Assembly: GCA_900318625.1 (NCBI GenBank)
Contig: ONLG01000046.1
Coordinates: 1 to 53,756, forward strand
DNA: 53,756 bases
Reading direction: 5' to 3'
DNA from: an uncultured Prevotella sp.
Lineage (GTDB): Bacteria > Bacteroidota > Bacteroidia > Bacteroidales > Bacteroidaceae
A program made the position numbers and the translations under genes. Positions within the stretch are counted from its first letter, which is position 1, and each line of letters begins with the position of its first letter. Positions 25,576-32,115 of this stretch are shown here, in pieces. Under the pieces are notes generated by a model. It was not told the DNA's origin. It did not search any database and saw only the letters and a list, made by a program, of their open reading frames with translations.

Positions 25576-25607
25576 ATCCTAAATGTTTAATATCTTCTTC
25601 TGTTCGT

Positions 25608-25694
25608 CAAAGTAATATGACTCATATTGGTCTGTAATATGACTCATATTGGTCTGTAATATGACTCATATTGGTCTGTAATATGACTCATGTT
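25608..25694. repeat. Four-copy 22-bp palindrome array
   Basis: The palindrome AATATGACTCATATT occurs at 25614, 25636, 25658 and, with one change, 25680: a strict 22-bp period separated by GGTCTGT. The array starts with CAAAGTAATATG. It directly precedes the M6 protease start; the leading part reads TTACTTTG on the minus strand, a near-consensus -7 element. A GC-rich inverted element (about 25705-25742) follows on the far side. The same composite recurs at 34718-34935. Confidence 0.85.
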
Positions 25695-25744
25695 ACTTTC
25701 CTTCTAAGCCCTCTCTTCCTTGGGAGGGGCTGATGGCGGGGCTG

Positions 25745-26554
25745 TCAGCGGCTTTGTAGTAGTACTGTCCCTTGCTTTTTGTAGGCTATGGCCTTTGTCG
25801 GACAGTGGTGATAGCAGCTGAAGCAGGCCATGCAGGCGTGCTCTCTTGTATGGCTTTCCTGCGCTTTCTCGTTGTGGAGCCATTGCGGAAGCTTGCCCTT
25901 TCCGCCGCTGATGTTGCCCACGGGACATACCGATACACATTTGCCGCATCGCAGGCACTTCTCTTGGTCGGCATGGAACGGCTTGTCCGTCACCAGCACA
26001 TTTATGAAGAAGCCCCCCACCGGACCGCTCAGCAGCCTTGGCACAGGGCCTATGTGGAGCCTTTCGCGCTCGGTCTGCCACGGTGTTTTCTGCCGTTCGG
26101 CAATCTCCCGGGCATACAGCTCCAGGTCTTCGGCGGCCTTCTGCTTCTTCTTGAGTTCCTTTTCCTCGGTGTCTACGTCCATGAATGGCAGGCCCACGTA
26201 TGCCTCGGGCATGAGCAGCGAGTAGGCCGCGTCGAGGCTCAAGCCCTTCTTTGCGAGGTCGGCAGCCAGTATGTCGATGGTGCGTGCGATAGAGTCGCCC
26301 GCGGTGCAGAGTGCAAAACAGTAGTTGTCAGGGGTGGTCTTGATGTTCAGTTTCTCAATGAAGCGCCTCACCAAAAGGGGTGGACGCCAGCCGTGAACGG
26401 GGAACACAAATCCTATCCGCTCCCTCTCGGCAAGCCTGAAGGTGCAGTCGCCGTCCATGACATCAGGTATATAGACCAACTGCTCGCCTGTTGTCGCGGC
26501 AAGTTTCGTGGCTGCCCATCGGGTGTTACCTGTGGCGGAGAAGTAGAAAATCAT
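25745..26554 (-). CDS. EFR1-type flavodoxin-ferredoxin protein
   Basis: A 269-residue fusion. The N-terminus IFYFSATGNTRWAA is a flavodoxin FMN-binding loop. The C-terminal part has two [4Fe-4S] clusters, CLRCGKCVSVCP and CMACFSCYHHCP. A charged helical linker (TEEKELKKKQKAAED) lies between them. This matches EFR1-family ferrodoxins, electron carriers of anaerobes whose partners are mostly unknown. The ATG at 26554 is only 5 nt from the end of a perfect promoter -7 element, so the mRNA probably has no leader. This is the only start compatible with the flavodoxin fold. Confidence 0.9.
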   Translation of the reverse strand: MIFYFSATGNTRWAATKLAATTGEQLVYIPDVMDGDCTFRLAERERIGFVFPVHGWRPPLLVRRFIEKLNIKTTPDNYCFALCTAGDSIARTIDILAADLAKKGLSLDAAYSLLMPEAYVGLPFMDVDTEEKELKKKQKAAEDLELYAREIAERQKTPWQTERERLHIGPVPRLLSGPVGGFFINVLVTDKPFHADQEKCLRCGKCVSVCPVGNISGGKGKLPQWLHNEKAQESHTREHACMACFSCYHHCPTKAIAYKKQGTVLLQSR

Positions 26555-26558
26555 GCTG

Positions 26559-26589
26559 CAAAAATAGCTATTTTCACCAAAACATCAAA
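26559..26589 (-). promoter_or_regulatory. Promoter of the EFR1-type gene, leaderless
   Basis: Minus-strand TTTG (26589-26586), 19-nt spacer, TATTTTTG (26566-26559). The start codon begins at 26554, where transcription itself is expected to start. Confidence 0.75.
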
Positions 26590-26629
26590 TTAAATCTTTC
26601 AAATCGTAAGCCTTTAACCTAATTTTTCA

Positions 26630-26637
26630 TACTTTTG
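26630..26637 (+). promoter_or_regulatory. -7 element of the GT2 gene
   Basis: TACTTTTG matches TAnnTTTG, 36 nt before the glycosyltransferase start. Confidence 0.6.
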
Positions 26638-26672
26638 CACAACGTATTAGCACACAGTTCGGGTTTACTGCA

Positions 26673-27689
26673 ATGAAAAAGATAACGATACTCATCCCCT
26701 GCTACAATGAGCAAGAGTCGCTGCCGGCACTCTATGCCGCTCTGGCAGAGCTGGCTGCGGCGCATGGTGGCTACCGTTGGGAGATGCTTTTCGTCAACGA
26801 TGGCAGCCGCGACCACACGATGGACGTAATCAGGGAGCTGCGACTGAAGGACAGCCGTGTGGCATACGTAGACCTTGCGCGCAACTTTGGCAAGGAGGCC
26901 GCCATGCTTGCAGGCTTCGACCATGCCACGGGCGATGCCGTTGTGGTGATGGATGCCGACCTGCAGCATCCTCCGCACGTCGTTGGCGACATGATCGCCA
27001 AGTGGGAGGAGGGCTTCGACGATGTCTATGGCAAGCGGAAGACTCGCGGCAAAGAGAGCTGGCTGCGGCGCAAGATGTCGCTGCTCTACTATCGGCTGTT
27101 GCAGAAAACCACTCGCGTAGAGGTGCTCCAGAACGTCGGCGACTTTCGTCTGCTCGACCGCAAGTGCATCGACGCGCTGCGCCAGATGCGCGAAACGGAG
27201 CGATATACCAAGGGTATGTTCTGCTGGATAGGCTTCCGCAAGGCATCTGTCGACTTCGAGACACAGGACCGTGTGGCCGGCGAGTCGTCTTGGAACTGGC
27301 GCGGTCTGCTGGCTCTCGCCATCGATGGGTTCACCTCTTTCACCGTGGCACCGCTCAAGCTGTCGACCATTCTCGGGCTGATAGTGTCGTTAGCGGCTTT
27401 CGTCTTCATGTGTTACACTCTCATTCACACGTGGCTCTACGACGACCCGGTGCAGGGCTATCCCACGCTTATGACCGTAATACTCTTCCTCGGAGGCGTT
27501 CAGCTGATTTCGCTCGGCATCATAGGCGAATATCTTGGTAAGATTTTCATCGAGACAAAACACCGTCCGGTATATGTGGTTCAGGACTCTGAAACCTCTG
27601 TGGCGGACGAAACAGATAGGAAAAAAGAAATTGGGAACGGCATCGAAACCGCTCCCGGACATGATGGTTCACTCTCTCGGCGTGATTAA
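26673..27689 (+). CDS. GT2 family glycosyltransferase, membrane-anchored
   Basis: A 338-residue protein of the DPM1/GtrB type. ILIPCYNEQESLP opens the GT-A domain, FVNDGSRDHT follows, and VVMDADLQHPP contains the DxD-like metal site. Two hydrophobic helices near residues 230-295 (LSTILGLIVSLAAFVFMCY, LFLGGVQLISLGIIGEYLG) anchor it in the inner membrane. Such enzymes transfer sugars to polyprenyl phosphate. The last 30 nt of the gene also form the 5' strand of the cobalamin riboswitch helix P1. The C-terminal tail past residue 310 is polar and variable. Confidence 0.9.
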   Translation: MKKITILIPCYNEQESLPALYAALAELAAAHGGYRWEMLFVNDGSRDHTMDVIRELRLKDSRVAYVDLARNFGKEAAMLAGFDHATGDAVVVMDADLQHPPHVVGDMIAKWEEGFDDVYGKRKTRGKESWLRRKMSLLYYRLLQKTTRVEVLQNVGDFRLLDRKCIDALRQMRETERYTKGMFCWIGFRKASVDFETQDRVAGESSWNWRGLLALAIDGFTSFTVAPLKLSTILGLIVSLAAFVFMCYTLIHTWLYDDPVQGYPTLMTVILFLGGVQLISLGIIGEYLGKIFIETKHRPVYVVQDSETSVADETDRKKEIGNGIETAPGHDGSLSRRD

Positions 27690-27835
27690 AAAGGGAACCG
27701 GGTGCGACTCCCGGACTGTCCCGCAGCAGTGAGCAGCCCCTTTACGACCGCAAACAACAGAGCCACTGGTTGGCCGAACAACCGGGAAGGCGTTTGCTTG
27801 GTTGGGCTGCAAAGTCTGAAGACCTGCCTCATGTC
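27658..27835 (+). promoter_or_regulatory. Cobalamin riboswitch
   Basis: Conserved blocks appear in order: AAAAGGGAACCGGGTG, ACTGTCCCGCAGCAGTGAG, GCCACTGG, CCGGGAAGGC, and the B12 box AAGTCTGAAGACCTGCC (27812-27828). Helix P1 pairs GACATGA (27658-27664) with TCATGTC (27829-27835). A downstream hairpin GGGTTG/CAACCC (27846-27851/27890-27895) may be part of the expression platform. The element controls btuB and btuG; cobalamin binding should lower expression. P1 starts inside the upstream glycosyltransferase gene. Confidence 0.93.
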
Positions 27836-27952
27836 TTTGTCCGATGGGTTGCGAGAGACGACCGCAGCGGACTGACATAACATTGTTGTCAACCCTCTGA
27901 CTGCCAAACAGATTGGTGGTCGAGTGAGTGTTTAACTTTAACTAAACGACGC

Positions 27953-29896
27953 ATGAGCAGAGTTGCTGCATTAGTAAGTTTGATGCTGTCCGTGGCAATG
28001 GCTTTCGGACAGACCCTGAACGACACCATAGCCGAAGTGACGGTTAGCGGCTATCATGTGCCGGCCAACATTTCGGCTGCCACTCCCATGCATGTGCTCT
28101 CGTCAGAGCAGCTCCTCAGGCTCGGGGCAACTGATGTAGGCGATGCGCTGAAGCACTTTGCCGGAGTGCAGGTCAAGGATTTCGGTGGAGTGGGCGGCAT
28201 GAAGACGGTGAGCATACGCTCGCTTGGTGCCCAGCATACTGGTGTGAGCTACGACGGCGTGAGCGTTGGCGACTGCCAGTCGGGGCAGGTAGACCTGTCG
28301 CGCTTTGCTCTTTCAAACCTCTCAAGTATAACACTTACAGTGGGGCAGGGCGACAATCTCTTTGTCCCGGCAAAGCAACTGGCATCTGCTGCGACGATAA
28401 ACATCAGCTCGCAGCCCTCCGACACCTTATTATATATATATATGTCGGCTGGCTCCTACGGCCTTGCCAATCCGTCGCTGCACTTTGGGCGCAGGCTGAA
28501 AGGGCTCCGCCTGTCGGCATACGGAGAGTATAAGTATGCCAAGGGCGACTATCCCTTCCGCCTCTGGAACGGCAGACATCTCATCGACGAGCACCGCAAC
28601 AACAGCGACATCAGCCTCTGGCGAGGTGAGATAAACCTGCTTGCAGAACCAGGCAGACACCAGAAGATTGCAGCAAAGGTCTATGGCTACAGCTCGGTAA
28701 GGGGGCTGCCGGGGGCTGTAATCTACGACAACCCCATTGCCAACGAACGTCTTACCGACAAGAACGCATTTGTGCAGCTGCTTTACGAGAACATATTTTC
28801 ACGGAAACTGAGGCTCCGCAGTGCGGCCAAATGGAACTATTCGTGGATGAAGGACCGCAATGCCGATGCCGCATCGACGCGCACCGACATCTTCCGACAG
28901 CGTGAAACCTATCTCACGGCTACTCTCCTGTGGCAGCCCGTGGGCTGTTTGCAGGCTGCCCTGGCACAGGACTTCACACATAACTACCTCTCAACGACTC
29001 TCGTCACGTGTCCCTTCCCGTCTCGGAGCACGTGGCAGACAGCACTCTCGGCACGTTATGCCACAGGCAGGATAGCCATAAATGCGTCGCTTCTGGCCAC
29101 AGCCGTAGTCGAAACCGTTGAGAAAGGCACAGCCGCCGACAACCGCAGCCGCCTCTCTCCGGCACTGAGCATCACATGGAAGCCCTTTGGCAGCAACCTG
29201 CATCTGCGCTTGTCGTATAAAGACATCTTCCGTCTGCCAACGCTCAACGACCTTTACTACACCGTTATAGGCAACGTGAACCTGCGCCCGGAGAAGTCGC
29301 GGCAGTGGAATGTGGGTGCCACGTGGAGTTGCCAGCACAGTGGCGGACGGGGCTTCGTGGCTGCCACGGTGGATGCCTACCATGCTTCGGTGAACGACAA
29401 GATAGTGGCTATGCCCACAATGTTCGTATGGCGCATGATGAATGTTGGCAAAGTGCGCACCTTCGGCATCGATGCCACCCTCACGGCAGAGCATCGCTGG
29501 AGCAGGGCAGAGGTGCTGACGATGATGCTTTCCTACAACTTCGCCGATGCCACCGACCGTACCGACCCGCATGACGTGCAGTATGGGCATCAGATAGCCT
29601 ACACACCAAAGCACTCGGGGGCTGCTAATGTCACCTTCGCGTCGCGTTATGCCACGCTGAGCTACAATCTGCTGTTCTCTGGGAGGCGGTATTCCTTGGG
29701 GTATAACATACCCGACAACTTGATGCACAGCTTCTTCGACCACAGTGTCAGCCTGTCTAAGGAGTTCGCGCTGGGCAGGGGCAAGATGCGCGTAAGTGCT
29801 GAACTGCTGAACATCGGCAACCGAAACTACGAGGTGGTAAGGTTCTATCCGATGCAGGGACGAAACTATAGAGTTACAATTACTTATAATTTTTAA
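27953..29896 (+). CDS. btuB: TonB-dependent cobalamin receptor
   Basis: A 647-residue outer-membrane receptor with signal peptide (MAFGQ). The TonB-box-like DTIAEVTVSGYH and a plug domain (ALKHFAGVQVKDFGG, VSIRSLGAQHTGVSYDGV) come first, then a 22-strand barrel with the usual TonB-receptor RLPTLNDLYY and NVNLRPEKSRQWNVG segments and a terminal YRVTITYNF. It follows the cobalamin riboswitch by 117 nt and precedes btuG, so B12 uptake is well supported. There is no carboxypeptidase-like domain at the N-terminus. A (TA)6.5 run at 28431-28443 inside the coding region could allow slippage. Confidence 0.93.
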   Translation: MSRVAALVSLMLSVAMAFGQTLNDTIAEVTVSGYHVPANISAATPMHVLSSEQLLRLGATDVGDALKHFAGVQVKDFGGVGGMKTVSIRSLGAQHTGVSYDGVSVGDCQSGQVDLSRFALSNLSSITLTVGQGDNLFVPAKQLASAATINISSQPSDTLLYIYMSAGSYGLANPSLHFGRRLKGLRLSAYGEYKYAKGDYPFRLWNGRHLIDEHRNNSDISLWRGEINLLAEPGRHQKIAAKVYGYSSVRGLPGAVIYDNPIANERLTDKNAFVQLLYENIFSRKLRLRSAAKWNYSWMKDRNADAASTRTDIFRQRETYLTATLLWQPVGCLQAALAQDFTHNYLSTTLVTCPFPSRSTWQTALSARYATGRIAINASLLATAVVETVEKGTAADNRSRLSPALSITWKPFGSNLHLRLSYKDIFRLPTLNDLYYTVIGNVNLRPEKSRQWNVGATWSCQHSGGRGFVAATVDAYHASVNDKIVAMPTMFVWRMMNVGKVRTFGIDATLTAEHRWSRAEVLTMMLSYNFADATDRTDPHDVQYGHQIAYTPKHSGAANVTFASRYATLSYNLLFSGRRYSLGYNIPDNLMHSFFDHSVSLSKEFALGRGKMRVSAELLNIGNRNYEVVRFYPMQGRNYRVTITYNF

Positions 29897-29908
29897 ATCA
29901 AAATCACA

Positions 29909-31003
29909 ATGAAAAAGAACTTATTTAGGTTTGGCCTTGCACTGGCAACGCTGTTTGCGGTGGTGGCCTGCGGCGATGATGCCGATGAAAAGAAGGACGG
30001 CCCGGTGCTGCCGATTACCAGTGACGTTTATGTAGTTGGCGCAGGAAACTGGGGAGACAACAATGGAAGCGTGTATAACCTGTCTGTTGCCAGCGTAAAC
30101 ATTGAGTGTGTGGACATCTACAGACTCCAGAACGGTCGCGGAATAGGCGATGCTCAGGATCTGGCGTTTGCCGACGGCAAGATGTTTGTAGCCTGTACGA
30201 CTTCCTCTAAGGTAGAAGTGCTCGATATGTACGGCAAGGTTGTCAAGAGCATTAGCATGACCAACAAGGACGGCGACAAAGACATTAACGTGTCACCGCG
30301 CTACATTGCTGCCGGTCCTGACCACAAAGTGTACTTCACTGCCTATTCGGGTAAGCTCTATAAGATGGACACCCAGACCTACGCAGTTGAGTCGGAAGTG
30401 GCTGTGGGCGACTATCCCGAAGCACTGTCGATAGTCAATGGCAAGGCATACGTTAACCTTTCTGACCATACTGCCAAGGGAATTGGCAAGTCGGTGGCTG
30501 TTGTCGACCTGGCATCGTTCACCAAGACCGGCGAGATAGAGGTCGAAGTGAACCCTTACAACCAGTCTGTCGTCCTTGGCAGCGACTTGTATGTAGTGTC
30601 AAATCTTGTTTACGATTATGTAAATCCCGAGAACAACGACAACCACTTGCAGCGTATCAACACTACGAACAATGCTGTTGAGTATCTTTTCCCAGCCACG
30701 TCGATTGCCGTCGACCCAACTACGAACACCTTGGTTTGCCTCTATGCCGTGTATGGAAGGAGCGAGCGGACCCTCTTCCGCTACAATCCGGTAACGAAGC
30801 AGCAGACTCCCATTGCCGACATTTCGGCTCTGAAGAGTCCTTCGCAGGTTAATGTAGATCCCCGGACTGGCAATATCTATGTGATTGAAAACGCCAGTTA
30901 CGATGTGCCCAGCACGCTGTATATTTATGACAGGAATGGCAACTGCCTGAAATCGGGCCTCCAGATTGGCTATGGGGCGCAGAGTGTGAAGTTTGCCAGA
31001 TAA
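29909..31003 (+). CDS. btuG: BtuG-type cobalamin-binding lipoprotein
   Basis: A 364-residue lipoprotein (lipobox VVAC, Cys21) predicted as a seven-bladed propeller (DUF5074/YncE-like): repeats such as QDLAFADGKMFVACT, KVYFTAYSGKLYKMD and EALSIVNGKAYVNLSD. BtuG proteins of Bacteroides are surface lipoproteins that bind B12 very tightly and cover BtuB. The position just 12 nt downstream of btuB, under the same riboswitch, supports that role. Key binding residues cannot be judged from sequence alone. Confidence 0.85.
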   Translation: MKKNLFRFGLALATLFAVVACGDDADEKKDGPVLPITSDVYVVGAGNWGDNNGSVYNLSVASVNIECVDIYRLQNGRGIGDAQDLAFADGKMFVACTTSSKVEVLDMYGKVVKSISMTNKDGDKDINVSPRYIAAGPDHKVYFTAYSGKLYKMDTQTYAVESEVAVGDYPEALSIVNGKAYVNLSDHTAKGIGKSVAVVDLASFTKTGEIEVEVNPYNQSVVLGSDLYVVSNLVYDYVNPENNDNHLQRINTTNNAVEYLFPATSIAVDPTTNTLVCLYAVYGRSERTLFRYNPVTKQQTPIADISALKSPSQVNVDPRTGNIYVIENASYDVPSTLYIYDRNGNCLKSGLQIGYGAQSVKFAR

Positions 31004-31025
31004 GTTGCAGTCTGTTAGAAACAAC

Positions 31026-31059
31026 AAAAGGGTTACGTCGGAATGGCGTAACCCTTTTT
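31026..31059. terminator. Bidirectional terminator after btuG
   Basis: AAAAGGGTTACG (31026-31037) pairs with CGTAACCCTTTT (31047-31058). It serves btuG on the plus strand and the TSCPD gene on the minus strand. Confidence 0.88.
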
Positions 31060-31077
31060 CAATATGTGCTTTCTGAT

Positions 31078-31332
31078 TTATTCCATGGCCTTCCTGAGAG
31101 CCTTAGCAAGCTGGTCGGGACAGCTCGTGGACTTGTTTCCACAGCGTATTCCCTCGATGCGGCTGATCACATTCTCTGCCTTCTGCCCCTTGACAAGCGA
31201 GCTGATGCCTTGCAGGTTGCCGTGGCAGCCGCCTGTGAACACCACGTCGCGTATCACTCCCTGCTCGTCGAGCTCAACGTCAATGAACCTGGAGCAGGTT
31301 CCTTGGGTAGGGTAGGTGATGCGTCTGTTCAT
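31078..31332 (-). CDS. TSCPD domain protein
   Basis: An 84-residue protein with the conserved signature CGNKSTSCPDQLAKAL near the C-terminus and GGCHGNLQGI in the middle. The TSCPD domain also occurs at the C-terminus of some ribonucleotide reductases; the stand-alone form (TIGR03905-like) is of unknown function. The conserved Cys residues (C13, C36, C64, C71) suggest metal or redox chemistry. It overlaps the yebC stop by 1 nt (TAATG), so the two are coupled. Confidence 0.88.
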   Translation of the reverse strand: MNRRITYPTQGTCSRFIDVELDEQGVIRDVVFTGGCHGNLQGISSLVKGQKAENVISRIEGIRCGNKSTSCPDQLAKALRKAME

Positions 31333-32057
31333 TACTCAGGCTTCATGTTGGTGTAGACCGTCTGCACGTCGTCGAAGTCTTCGAGCTTCTCAATCATCTT
31401 GTCGATGGTGGCGCGCTGCTCTTCAGTGACCTCCTTGAGGTCGTTCGGTATGCGTGTGAACTCGGCTCCAGTTACCTCGAAGCCCTCTGTCTCAAGGTGC
31501 TTCTGCAGTTCTCCGAAGCTCGTAGGTTCGGCATAGATGGTTATTTCGCCTGTTTCCTCGTCCTCGTCGAACTCGTCATCCACTCCATAGTCAATCAAAT
31601 CGAGGATCAGTTCGTCCATGTCAAGGCCGTCCTTCTTCTTGAATGTGAACACAGCTTTGTGGTCGAAGAGGAACGACAGTGAGCCTTGCGTGCCGAGGTT
31701 GCCGTTGAACTTGTTGAACACCGAGCGCACGTCGCCCACGGTGCGCGTGGTATTGTCGGTCAGTGTGTCCACGAAGATGGCTATTCCGTGTGGGCCGTAT
31801 CCTTCGTAAGTCACCTCCTTGTAGTCGCTCTGGTCCTTTCCCATAGCGTTCTTGATAGCCCTTTCGATGTTGTCCTTGGGCATATTCTCGCGCTTGGCGT
31901 TGGCGATGATTGCGCGCAGTGCCGGGTTCATGTCGGGATCTGGTCCTCCGGCCTTTACTGCAATGGCTATCTGCTTTCCGATTTTGGTGAATGTCTTGGC
32001 CATGTGGCCCCATCGTTTCAGCTTGGCAGCTTTGCGATATTCAAATGCTCTTCCCAT
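31332..32057 (-). CDS. YebC/PmpR family protein (TACO1-like)
   Basis: A 241-residue protein with the family start GRAFEYRKAAKLKRWGHMAK and the signature AKRENMPKDNIERAI, plus YEGYGPHG. The family was long called a transcription regulator; recent work ties it to easing ribosome stalling at proline runs. It sits between pheT and the TSCPD gene, 58 nt after pheT, an order common in Bacteroidales. Confidence 0.94.
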   Translation of the reverse strand: MGRAFEYRKAAKLKRWGHMAKTFTKIGKQIAIAVKAGGPDPDMNPALRAIIANAKRENMPKDNIERAIKNAMGKDQSDYKEVTYEGYGPHGIAIFVDTLTDNTTRTVGDVRSVFNKFNGNLGTQGSLSFLFDHKAVFTFKKKDGLDMDELILDLIDYGVDDEFDEDEETGEITIYAEPTSFGELQKHLETEGFEVTGAEFTRIPNDLKEVTEEQRATIDKMIEKLEDFDDVQTVYTNMKPE

Positions 32058-32115
32058 AGTTGTTATTTCGTGATTTGGTTATTACCTTGTTGTTGATTTG
32101 ATTTCAGGATGTGTC

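Noticed and set aside
25608-25694. CRISPR-like array
   Set aside because: The period is 22 bp with a constant 7-bp gap; no variable spacers and no cas genes.
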